Source: Trichuris trichiura (taxonomy: Eukaryota; Nematoda; Enoplea; Trichinellida; Trichuridae). From it: a stretch of 64,000 nucleotides of DNA. The notes beneath the pieces were generated by a model, which had not been told where the DNA came from, did not search any database, and was given only the letters and a program-made list of their open reading frames with translations. How positions within the stretch are numbered: the first letter of the stretch is position 1; every line of letters starts with the position of its first letter. The stretch covers positions 434,001 to 498,000 of the forward strand of contig JBAJFE010000016.1 of NCBI GenBank assembly GCA_037903355.1, in the 5' to 3' direction. Positions 21,505-31,645 of this stretch are shown here, in pieces. The translations under genes and the position numbers were made by a program.

Positions 21505-22764
21505 TTGGGTTGTTTCATAAGTTCGTTCCGTTTTCTTTAGAAGTAAATTCTTTTTGTACGCACTTGCTCTCATGCAAAGCAGTATATATCATGCAATACC
21601 TTTCGATGTTATCTGCAACTTAGTACAGTTAAATTTTCTTATCCCGCTCTTGAGAAGTTTCAGCTTCACTGGAAAGATGGAGTGTCAGGTCGACAAAAAG
21701 GAGCATTTCCGACTCGTGCTGCTTTTCCTGTATAACGGAGGATTAAGCGCTGTCACAGCGGCTGAAAAGATCCAGGCGGTCTACGGGGAAGATGCTATCA
21801 GCGATCGAGCAGCTAGAAAGTTGTTCTCCCGCTTTAGGGAGGGAAATTTCAATCTGAGTGACACTGTGAGGTCAGGAAGGCCAAGCGATTTTGATGAAGA
21901 CAGACTGAACGCCCTAGTGGACGAAGGTCTACGACAGTCGACACCCGAACTGGCTGAGAAGATTGGCTACAGTCAAGTGACTGTGAGCCGACATTTGCTA
22001 TCTATGGGAAAGGTACAGAAAATTGGACTGTGGGTGCCACATCAGCTGAGTCGAGATGACAAAATTCGGCGCGTTTCTGCCCCAGGTTCTCTTCTTGCTC
22101 GATACCCCCGTGGCCCAACGTCGCCCATTCTTCAGCCAGATCATCACAGGTGACGAAAAGTGGTGTCTCTTCGTCAACATAAAACAAAGGAAGGAGTGGC
22201 TGAGTCCTGGTAAGAATCCAACCACGCGAGCGAAGCCCAAACGGCACGAACGAAAGACTATGCGGTCCGTCTGGTGGAATTGTGAGGGTGTTATACATTT
22301 CGAATTGCTTCCAAAAAAACAGACTATAACCGCCACAATTTATGTGGAACAATAACGGCGTTGGGCGAGCGCAGTTCAGCAGAAAAGTAAAAGAAGCAAC
22401 ATGACATCATGCTGCAACACGACAATGCCCGATCGCATATACCAATAATCACAAAAACAGCCATCCAAGAACTCCGATGGGAGGTGCTTCCTCATCCGGG
22501 TTATTCTCCTGACCTCACTCCATCCGACCACCACCTTTTCCGTTCGCTCGATGTTAATGTGCGCGGTGTTACCTTCAATAATGACGAAGACCTCCAAAAA
22601 TGGCTCTCCGACTTCTCCTCCAAACCCCCACATTCCTACGGACGCGGGATAGAACAGCAGGCCAGTCGTTGGGAAGAAGCCGTCAATAACAGTTTGTATT
22701 TTTGATGGAAAAAATTAAGTTAAAGTAGTCGCAAAAAGCGGAACGAACTTATGAAACAACCCAA
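21505..22764 (+). mobile_element. mariner element, 1260 bp, in array unit 1
   Basis: Both ends read TTGGGTTGTTTCATAAGTTC (the right one inverted), and the element is flanked by TA on each side (21503-21504, 22765-22766). The paralogous empty sites in units 2 and 3 (near 31430 and 39785) lack it, so it inserted after the unit was duplicated. Intact ends mean it could still be moved by a related transposase. Confidence 0.96.
21677..22705 (+). pseudogene. mariner transposase, frameshifted
   Basis: Starts with ATG at 21677. The N-terminal helix-turn-helix part (residues from MECQVDKKEHFR to SRHLLSMGKVQ) is in one frame. The catalytic core passes to a second frame at about 22060 (ITGDEKW, first Asp) and back at about 22360-22410 (LQHDNARSH, second Asp; YSPDLTPSDHHLF, third Asp). 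There are 34 residues between the second and third Asp, the DD34D signature of mariner. At least two frameshifts make it inactive. The usual length for the family is about 345 residues. Confidence 0.93.
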
Positions 22765-22980
22765 TAGGAGCAGTGGGATACATTTATAAGCAGCCAGCAA
22801 ACGCACTTATATTTATCACTTCAGCTGGCAAAACAAGAATAAATATCAGATTGATGACGTCATGGCTGTTTCCCAACTAAGCTAATGACAATGATAACCA
22901 GTGCTTTCAAAATGAACTTTTATTCAGGAAAATATGTAAGAGGGAATGCTGAAATTTCCGGCACTCTTCTAAGACCATTA

Positions 22981-25900
22981 TCAGCGAGAACCCTGAGTCA
23001 AAGCAAAGATATACGGTCTGTTCCCTATAGAGACACAGCCTGAGGTTACCTCAGTTTGAAAGTCACTGTCTCCAGACACCACCGTGTCTATCCATAAAGC
23101 AGAGGATGATAAGAAACTACAACGTAGCATGAAACGAGGGGGACAAATGGGGTGCACAACAACACCAAAGTCAGCTATCCTCATCATATGAACTTCCGAA
23201 GAACCGTCTAAGCGATCCCATTGCTTTGAATAGTGAGCGCAATGATCAAACAGTTGCCACGGACCAACGAAAGCAACCGCCAACCTTGGAAGCCACCTGG
23301 CCTGGCCGTCGTAATGAAAGAAAATAGCACGGGGCACACGGTTCGCTGCGCTGAGCGATTCTCCAACTTGCATTTCGAGCAAGCATAAATTAGCACTACC
23401 TATCTGAATTCCGACCCTTTCAAAGAGCGTAGACCAATCGCGCGGCCACCAGCCATCATCACTCCATATGCCCAGTTTCACCAAAAGTATTTTAATTTCG
23501 TAGTGGGGAGTTAGGCCAAAAAAAAGGTTATCCCATTTAGTGCGATCATCACCTCGCAACAAAACGTTTGGAGATTTAAGCCCGCCACAGGACAACCAAC
23601 TACATCTGTCTGCATACCAACCACGAATGTGTCCAAATGTCGGCTTCCACAGCGCATAAAGATTATCACTTCCATTATAGTATGCTACTTCCTTGCAAAG
23701 ACCCATTACCATAGTTGCGTTAAACCCATTAAATGCTGTAAGTACTTCAAATAGTCCACCCGCCAGGGATGCAACCTGACGAACAAACATACTCATTTGC
23801 TTTGCACTGAAGAAGTCTAGAGTCCCCCCGGCAGGTTCGTAAAAGCCGAGAGCATTTCCAACTCGGTGCAGGTGGAAGCCTGTACCCACACTGTAACCAT
23901 TACACGACCTTTCACTGTCGCCATTCAACAACATCGGTGACCTTTCAACATCGTCCACTTCGGTCATTGTTACTCTGTTTTTACTTATTGACCATTCGGC
24001 AGTCCACATACGCATATGCGGTGAAGAACGACACAATAAAAGCGGCTGGAATGCTGCCACAGCGTCCGAGTCATTTTCAAGGTCAGTTTCGTAGGCAAGG
24101 TAGAGCTCTCGGCATCCACATCGACGGGCAATCACGTCGGACGCAGCCTTTGTTTCAGTCCACCATTTACCACATTTGTTCAGCGTAGGAGCAGTCGTGC
24201 TCGTGCCTATGTCGAACAGATGCAGCCGCTTAATCAGCATCGAGGTTTTACAGGCACAAGAAGGGGCTTCCTGGGGCTCCACCTGTGAGATAAGAGTATC
24301 CGTTTCATCGCTGGACATTAAAAACGCATATGCAGCCTCCCGGCTGCCGCATGGTACCACATCAAAATGCCTGTCATAATTTGACTCAACCACAACCGCA
24401 TAGAATACATCTACTGCTCTATCGTCGGGCAGCTTCAATTGTGGAGCGTTCCGCAGTTCAACAATGTAAGGAACAATTGTAGGCAGAGTGGGACTCCAGA
24501 AAGTTTCCGCAATATCGCCACTTCTTTCATTCAAGAAAGCAAGGTGAGAATACGGCCTTTTAGTATGTAAATTAGGCTTAGCCCAAAACAAAACCCATTG
24601 GTCGCGCGGGTCTATTTCTGGCATTTTCACAACATGTTCAGTCAAGTTCGCGTTTACGGGCGTGGACACATCATCCTGCACAGTCGCGGAATCCTTCCTC
24701 GCAAAGTTGCGCAAATCAACAACGCCAGGATCACGAACAGATCCTGATGGCAACGCCTTTGGCCAAAACTTTCGCGTGAACAGCTCAGCCGCCATCGTAA
24801 TGGCCGAAAGGGGCTTCAACCCTGCTTGGCTTCGAGCAGCTAGATTTTCCCAAGCAACGCCAACGTCGTTGTCTGCAGATCCGCCATTCAACCAATCCCA
24901 GAAAAGTGGCTCCAAACTGGCTGGTTGGGGAAGTGGAGCGGAGGATAGACATACGGGGACGTCAACGCCCAACTGTGAACTACCACACCGCCAAGACTGC
25001 AACCCAGTACCGCTGGTCGTTGCGTCTACCAACACAAAAAGTACACGTTCCGGACCTCGTATAGCGCAAAGACTGGCCAAGGGTACAGCATCTAACCTGG
25101 TTCGACCTCTCGTCACAGAAAGTACAGGCGTTTGAGCGTTAAAAATCTTCGACGTTAGATGGGCGAACGTGTATGGTATAAGCCAGTTACCATGATCGGC
25201 CGTCCGTACTGGTATCACCGCTACAGTATCATCCCAATGCCCACGCGAGAACTCACCCATATTAATGCCTAACCCACGGTAGACATCGACGTATCCATCC
25301 ACCGGTATAGCCATGGCTTCAACGCGGTAAACATGACGTGGACTGCAAGGCCCATATGAAAACGTGCCACCAACGAACTCCGGATTGACAGCGTACGTCA
25401 GCCGGTCCTCCTTCATGCAATCGATATTCGGAAGCACCATTCCAATCTGAATCAGTCGTAGAAAAACGTCTTCATCGTAGCAATTCGGCGGGTTTCGTGC
25501 AAGACACTCAGCTAAATACTGCATCCACGTTTCTAGCAGACCGCTTGAAGCCTTAACATCCAAATAGTTGCCATTCTTATAAAGTGCTTGTCTAAACTCG
25601 GCAATATTTTGGTCTTTTAGCTTAGCACACAAAGCGGACATGCGGGGTGTGCCAGAAACAGGAGCCGCAGCGTTAACCAACCCATTCCGAGCCGCACAAG
25701 TGCCCAACAAACGAGTAGTGTATATCAGCCATTCCCGGTCATCGACGCAAAAGCAGCGGAATCGCAGGAAGCTCAAAGTGCTGTAGGATTGCCAAATGTT
25801 GTATCTACCGTCACCGTTCTCCGTGCTTCTCTGGAGTGCAGTTTCACTCAAAGAGGACATACGTCCCGGGACAGGTGTTATGGGCATAGTGCCTTGTGGC

Positions 25901-26016
25901 TGCCACAGAGATCCAAGAGCTTCAACCACCTTACGGTGCAAAGGAAAAGGGTCTGTATTGTTGTTTCCTCCACCCTGGGGTGGGCGAGAGCTTCTGGCAG
26001 TGTTTTGAAGAAACAT
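22981..26016 (-). CDS. Intronless 1011-aa protein, array copy 1; possibly derived from a viral capsid
   Basis: One uninterrupted frame from ATG at 26016 to TGA at 22981, with AATAAA on the minus strand at 22923-22918. No signal peptide, membrane segment or nucleic-acid-binding motif is evident. Blocks nearly identical in all four copies: NGDGRYNIWQSYSTLSFL (67-84), NPEFVGGTFSYGPCSP (211-226), IFNAQTPVLS (291-300) and MSMFVRQVASLAGGLFEVLT (741-760). Segments 335-372 and 676-734 vary widely. This copy is the most divergent at 797-817. I cannot name the family. Size, lack of introns and absence of enzyme motifs suggest a captured structural gene, with a toti-like dsRNA virus capsid the leading guess. 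Intact frames and mostly synonymous change in conserved blocks argue that it is used. The unit also holds the mariner, downstream of the gene. Confidence 0.85.
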   Translation of the reverse strand: MFLQNTARSSRPPQGGGNNNTDPFPLHRKVVEALGSLWQPQGTMPITPVPGRMSSLSETALQRSTENGDGRYNIWQSYSTLSFLRFRCFCVDDREWLIYTTRLLGTCAARNGLVNAAAPVSGTPRMSALCAKLKDQNIAEFRQALYKNGNYLDVKASSGLLETWMQYLAECLARNPPNCYDEDVFLRLIQIGMVLPNIDCMKEDRLTYAVNPEFVGGTFSYGPCSPRHVYRVEAMAIPVDGYVDVYRGLGINMGEFSRGHWDDTVAVIPVRTADHGNWLIPYTFAHLTSKIFNAQTPVLSVTRGRTRLDAVPLASLCAIRGPERVLFVLVDATTSGTGLQSWRCGSSQLGVDVPVCLSSAPLPQPASLEPLFWDWLNGGSADNDVGVAWENLAARSQAGLKPLSAITMAAELFTRKFWPKALPSGSVRDPGVVDLRNFARKDSATVQDDVSTPVNANLTEHVVKMPEIDPRDQWVLFWAKPNLHTKRPYSHLAFLNERSGDIAETFWSPTLPTIVPYIVELRNAPQLKLPDDRAVDVFYAVVVESNYDRHFDVVPCGSREAAYAFLMSSDETDTLISQVEPQEAPSCACKTSMLIKRLHLFDIGTSTTAPTLNKCGKWWTETKAASDVIARRCGCRELYLAYETDLENDSDAVAAFQPLLLCRSSPHMRMWTAEWSISKNRVTMTEVDDVERSPMLLNGDSERSCNGYSVGTGFHLHRVGNALGFYEPAGGTLDFFSAKQMSMFVRQVASLAGGLFEVLTAFNGFNATMVMGLCKEVAYYNGSDNLYALWKPTFGHIRGWYADRCSWLSCGGLKSPNVLLRGDDRTKWDNLFFGLTPHYEIKILLVKLGIWSDDGWWPRDWSTLFERVGIQIGSANLCLLEMQVGESLSAANRVPRAIFFHYDGQARWLPRLAVAFVGPWQLFDHCAHYSKQWDRLDGSSEVHMMRIADFGVVVHPICPPRFMLRCSFLSSSALWIDTVVSGDSDFQTEVTSGCVSIGNRPYIFALTQGSR

Positions 26017-27649
26017 TTCTCGTAGCTGGTCACACAGAAACCAAATGCTCCAATATCGTCCAATTTATGTTGAAAAATGACGTCGATGAACACCAGCCGT
26101 GAGGTTTAACCATCAACAACCACGAATTCTTAACCATCTGTCTCCGACGATATAATCATTCACCCTAAAGCTAACCGAAGCTACTCCGGGGTTCTGTATG
26201 GACAACGCCCTGATTCTACCACAAACCATGCGCATTAACAGACAGCCTAGGGTCAAACATAGATTGAATGATGTACATAACAGACCCAGTAGCAGACTGC
26301 AGTTACGTGCATCAAAATAAAATATCCCGCAAGCCTTAAGGCTTCCGCGTTTTTAAGTAGGCAGTCGAATAATGTAGCTCGTTGCAACAGTGGATACTTC
26401 GAAAGAAGATCAAAAGTTGTCGATTAAAACTGGCGTCAAAACCCGTTCAATTTGAAACGCTCCCAAATTAACAAAAGCAAGCGCAAACAGGAAACTACAG
26501 TAAGGAAAACGGACAGTGCAAGGAAGAATAATGCGAATCGGCTAACGCAAGTGACCACGAGAAGCCGAGGCAAATGTTAACGCAACTTCGTTGTACATCC
26601 CGAGCGAGCGACATGCCCGCATAACTCAGCAAATCGGCTGAGAGGAGCTCATTCCATTTTTCGAACAAATAATAAAGTAATCTTCGTAATAAGCAGGTAT
26701 CTCCTAATGGAAAGTAGATAGTAGGTCGAACGCCATCGCCTACTTATTCTGCGCGCTTCTTCACTCTCCTAATGGCTCTCTAGCTGGCTCCGAGACGCTT
26801 GACAACTTTGCTCTAGGTTTTGTGCACAGGCAGCTACGTGAAGCGAAGCTTGGTTACAAGTACCCTGCTGAACCCCGCGCTCTCTAATAACACAGACAGG
26901 ACAGACTAAACTGTTTCCAGCCAAAGCCCTAAAAAGCGTTCACGCAGCCCTGCTCTGTATGTCTTTCTTTTATAACAAATAAGACGAAGTTCACCAAGCA
27001 AAAATAAATTATTTTGGCAGCGCCGGAAGCTGTTAGCAATTGCGCAGATACTGCATAACACTAATCTAAGGAAAAGGTTTTGAAATCCGAAGGGCAACTG
27101 ACCGTTTCATTTTTCCAACTGTAAAAAATCACGGACTGCTGTCACTTGGAAGCGTGTGCGTTTCTTCTAAGCTTGGCTGTTATTCGTTACGATTCTTGTA
27201 AGATCTGCTTCCAGCTCGTCAGGTCGCATCGGACGAAAATAATTTTCCCGTTCAGCGAAGTTACCACTGTCCTGCGAATGAGTGACGCTTGTCCATGTCG
27301 CCCAATAATGATATTCAAACAGAGCAGTCAGTCGCGACATACGATATTGCATAGAGAAGGCTGTGGCGAATCGGCCTCATGAGAAGATATGTTTCACTTC
27401 AACAGTTGTTTGCATGGAGGATGTCCGCAATGATCAGCATGAAGGTTCTTTAAGATATCTGAGCGGGCTGGTGAGCATAAGTTTACGATATGAGCAGGAG
27501 ATCACAGATTAAAATCAAGTGAATGAGTGGAAGATATGACCGGCCTGATCTTGTGCTTGGAAGGAAGGTGTCGGCGGGAAACATCTTGCAGTTTATTTAC
27601 GATATCCGGCCGCGCTGCTGTGCATAAACGCGCGACACGAGCCGCCAAG
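26017..27649. other. 5' flank of copy 1 and end of unit 1
   Basis: The first 150 bases or so upstream of the start (around 26040-26180) are conserved in all four copies, including TGACGTCG, GAGGTTTAACC and CGATATAATCATTC-like words, and probably hold promoter and 5' UTR. The remainder is repeated in the other units but has no convincing reading frame. From about 27430 a degenerate ACGATATGAGC / AAGATATGACC word recurs up to the unit junction. Confidence 0.45.
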
Positions 27650-27820
27650 CATGCTATGATCCATTTGAAAGTTTTTCCAATGAATGCGCATCTTGGACAA
27701 GTGGCAGCCGCGCTGCACCCAGACGGCATTATTGGTCTCTACAATGACGAAGAGAAGAGGACAATCCTTGAAATAATGGACAGCGATGATTTCATCACGT
27801 TCATAATGAAATTGTGCTGA
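27650..27820 (+). pseudogene. Orphan copy of the cbs last exon, unit 2 (57 codons)
   Basis: Matches the last 57 codons of cbs, with HAMIHLKVFPMNAHLGQVAA to the stop TGA. It is open to the end with a few amino-acid changes (for example V to F and Q to H). It lacks the first 29 codons of the exon and its splice acceptor, so it marks the duplication breakpoint and is not a working exon. Confidence 0.92.
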
Positions 27821-28517
27821 TCAAGTATTCAGTTGTTTCCGCCAACAGTGCGTCTCTCATCACCGGTTCCATTAGGGAATGTACTAGACAGCTTTTAGTA
27901 CGCTTTTGCATAAGTCTTTAAGGTGAAATTATCCATACATGATTATAACAACATATTTTTTATGAAAGGCGGTCATGTGACGCCTTGCTTTCTCAAGGAA
28001 TATTCTGTCCAATGTTTAAGACTTCTTCGGGAACGGTATGCGACGAGCATCGCTCATTTTTTTCCAACGGTATATGCACCGACATTAAAGTAGGATTAAC
28101 TGTTGTTATCCTCTTCGTATAAACGGCTTAGCTAACTGTTATTCAACTTTCCTTTAAATTTCATAATTGGAGCACATTTGTGAACAGCTGTTTGCTCGTT
28201 TGGAAGTGCGCATCAGTAATTGGACAACAAATTCAAATTTGTTTATTTGGTTCTGTCAGCACAAATAAAAGTTAACGACCATTGTCTTCATGAAAAATTG
28301 AAGCTTCGTTTCAATCAAAGCTGTCAACCAAATGAGAACGACCTTCCTGATCTGTTCATCTTCCTCAAACAGCATTATTGCCAGAGACATAAATGACAGA
28401 TAAAAAGATTGAAAACATGATGCTTTTGTACGGGAGCGTGCGTTTTCATATTGAAAAATATCTTTATTACGGATTGTCTCCCGTTGTGAAGATAACAAAA
28501 AGATCTTAACTTTTCTT

Positions 28518-28555
28518 CCGGAGCTTTCGGGTCTTCCGCGACCCGTCTTCAGCGG
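28518..28555 (-). ncRNA. Hammerhead-type ribozyme motif, left arm of unit 2 foldback
   Basis: On the minus strand: CCG, CTGAAGA, a GGGTC/GACCC stem II, GAAA, then GCTC and CGG. This fits a hammerhead core (CUGANGA...GAAA...UC) with a 3-bp stem I. Stem III is the bare palindrome AGCU, which could only form between two copies. Dimer-acting hammerheads with minimal stem III are known from Penelope-like elements. The C after CTGAAGA is not the usual G of stem II. Confidence 0.72.
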
Positions 28556-28593
28556 TGAGATTGTGTCAAGATTATGTTTGACATATAATCTCA

Positions 28594-28631
28594 CCGCTTA
28601 GGACGGGTCGCGAAAGACCCGAAAGCTCCGG
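28594..28631 (+). ncRNA. Hammerhead-type motif with damaged core, right arm of unit 2 foldback
   Basis: Inverted partner of the motif at 28518-28555. The core reads CTTAGGA instead of CTGAAGA, so cleavage is unlikely. Stem II and GAAAGCTCCGG are kept. Confidence 0.55.
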
Positions 28632-31600
28632 AAGAAAAGTTAAGATCTTTTTGTTATCTTCACAACGGGAGACAATCCGTAATAAAGATATTTTTCAATA
28701 TGAAGATAAAAAGATTATCTCAAAGCGGCGAAATTACTGGCAACTATATCGTCAGCGCTTGAATTGCTGCCGCTATGACCGCATTGCGGTTGTCACCTTC
28801 TTTCCTGTCCACTCTTGTCGCAAAGGCATCCTTTCAGGAGGAACCCGTTTTTTGTACCCATTATATCACTTATATTTTCACACTCTCTACTCTGCCACTG
28901 CTTTCAACTGACCTGTTCATGGTCGTCGCAAAGATATCCTCTCGGAAGGAATCCATATCGTTCTCTCACCTCCGGCAAAACATATCGTCAAATATCATGT
29001 CATATCTTATCAGATATGAGTATGCTCTTGGTCAAAATAAATAAATTCTTCATACAGCCCGCACAGCTTTAGTGTAATTTTTGAAAATACATACATACTC
29101 GTTTCGCCATTTCAGCTCGAAAAAAGGAACATATCGTCGATATCCTCGGGAGGTGTTTCAAACCTAGGCCACTTTTACCGGTCTGATAGTATACCTGTAG
29201 GGTACGCGGCCTGGTTTAAATATCATTAATTAATCGCATCGACGCCGGAGGTTAACGTTAACAACCATTTGGAAAAACTCTCTTCAATTTTCTTTTTCTT
29301 CAGGAAAGCAGGATCTTCTCCTCCATTTACTTTAAGCATCCAAATCCATATTTTGCGTGGACTTTACGAGCTCATTTGCTTACCATGCAAATGCTCCTGA
29401 TATACTGGCCTGTACGTGGACCAGGACATTTTGAATGGTCATTCATATCTTTCTCCACTGTGAATTAAATATCTTTGCAGATAAACTATCAGACCGATTG
29501 TTTCTCCAGTAGAAGTGGACACATTTTCAAAAAGCCAAACGTGTCCCATATCTTCCTTTTAACTGTTTATCGGCCAAGCCTATCTAACAGATTCTGCTTC
29601 ACATATATTCTGGTTCGTTTGCTTGTTTCAATATCTTTACCGCGTCATATCACGGACGCACGTGAAGCGTTCTCCAGCGCGTGTCGTAATGTCGGTAATA
29701 TTCATCAGTATATTGATCAACTTCTATCAATTACTGTTGGCCTACCTGCGAGAACCATGCAGAATGTACCTTGGCATTGGCGTACTTTCGTGACATCATC
29801 TGCCGCAAGTGAAACCAACGTACATGCCCCAGATCAAATGTTTAGCTCACATGTTCACTCGTGATCCCTCTCAGCTCTTGGTTGAAGAATTTCTATTTTC
29901 TACGTTCGGCAGAGTTTCCTCATAAGGATTGCGGCCAGAATCAACAGCCTGGCCAAACAGAAAGCGTCTCTATAGCTCTCATACTACTTTTGACGTGTGC
30001 TTCAGCTGACGAATCTCCTTGCGATATCGGAACTTCAGGCTGCTTTGAAGTTGCAGCCTAATGGCCTTAGAAAAGCCGCAGCCGTTTGAGTGAACCATAG
30101 AAAGGCTTTTGTAACAGGAAGAATCGGAAAAGTCAAGTGTCGTGTTCGGCCAACCTTCTTCGTTGTTCCAATGGTCGAAGAAAGCTACCAAAAATTCAAA
30201 CGGCGTATCAACTTCTCAATCCGCGATTGATGACGACAATGTCATGTAGGATAACGCTGCACCCGTGGCGGGTAGCAAACCGTCTTTACGAAACAGACAA
30301 AAAATGAACTCGGTAAGCTACTCGCGTAATTTTCGTTCTCCGACCCACAAGCCTTGAAGAATAAGCAGGATTAGCTAATTAGAAGCTGAAACGGTGAAAG
30401 GAACATATGACCGTATGTACCAGCATTACAGTGCGCGCAATCGAGGCATAAACGAAACTAGGGTCGCCACGTAGGCATAAAAGTGCACGTCACTACCGTA
30501 ATTAATATGACACTGAGGTTCTGCTTTTAACACGGATAAGCAAACCGCTCATCCCTTTACAGTTATGCTGGATAAGAACAGTTTGCAAAAGTCGAAAGAA
30601 GGCAGTTGTTGCCCCGTTGAATTTGGGCTTCGGAAAAGCATGACAGCCTAAAAGCTATTCAAATGAAAATATCACTTTCGAGCAGTGGGGCGTGCGGTTT
30701 CGAAGTTTTTCGCTAATGTTCTCTTTTGTCCGTTAACTTTAAACCTAGCTTTTTAAATCGACGCTCCTCTGTTGTCGACATCAATGCTTTTTACTTGAAA
30801 CGAAAGCCCTGTTTGCAGTATCGGCCGTGGCGACGGTCCTGTTCAAGTTTTTATATGCTGAAAAACATGTTACATGTCGTAACGTCAAACTCAGAAGCAG
30901 TGAAAAATTTAGCGCTGAAAGACGTTTATGCCAGCTCATCGAATTGATACTGTAGATTTTGGTGCTTAGGTCAGTTTGCAAAAGGGTTAAAAAGGAAACC
31001 TTGCTTTCAAAAAGCTGTAGACCTATGCGTGACCAAAAGGTAAAGTGGCAACTTTGGAAAACATTTTGCTAAAGAAATTACTACGAACAAGCCAACCAAG
31101 CGGTCTACAAGTAACAATGCATCTTAACGTTTCTATTAATGTATGTCCACTGTTTATTACTAAAGAAGCAAAGTTAGTCCAGAAGGATAAGTGCATCACC
31201 AATACAGTTACTCGTCCCGTCGTGAACTCAATGAGCTATTGAGAATCCAGTCTCAGCGATTTGACTTTCGCCATTAATGTTGACTGCTTACAAAATGTCA
31301 GCATAATTGATCATACACTTGGACAAATAAGTTAACTGCAAACTTGCGAAGCGGTGCAAAGAATAAACCACAAGTCAACGTTACACCAAGACGCGTTTTT
31401 GGTACAAAGAGTGTGACGCATGACGGTATGAAATATGACGAGCCGAATACGTTTATAAGCAGCTAGAAAATGCACTTATACTTATCGCTTCAGCTGTCAT
31501 AACAAGAATAAATATCGGATTGATGACGTCACGGCTGTTTCCCTATTAAGCTAATGGCAACGATAACCAGTGCTTAAAAAACGTTTACTCAGGAAAAAAT

Positions 31601-31645
31601 GTAAGAGCGCATGCTGAAATTTCCGGCACTCTTCTAAGCCTATTA

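Larger units (their letters stand above)
28411..28703. mobile_element. Penelope-derived foldback element, 293 bp, in unit 2
   Basis: A long palindrome flanked by 13-bp direct repeats AGATAAAAAGATT (28398-28410, 28704-28716). Units 1 and 3 have the empty site. Each arm carries TACGGATTGTCTCCCGTT and a hammerhead-like motif (28518-28555 minus strand, 28594-28631 plus strand). It has no coding capacity. The same end and ribozyme sequences are attached to a Penelope-like reverse transcriptase at 47969-50691. Confidence 0.88.
28256..30490 (-). pseudogene. Remains of the unidentified gene, unit 2
   Basis: Same order of minus-strand segments as in unit 1. SSIAD is followed by TGA where unit 1 has GGA (about 30218). 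YKSLSMVHSNGCGF continues through LQLQSSLKFRYRKEIRQLKH (about 30000-30110), and a KLINILMNITDITTR segment lies at about 29695-29730. The MLFEEDEQIRKVVLIWLTAL segment (about 28290-28380) is open here where unit 1 has stops, so the copies decayed independently. A Penelope-derived foldback (28411-28703) interrupts the unit. Confidence 0.4.
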
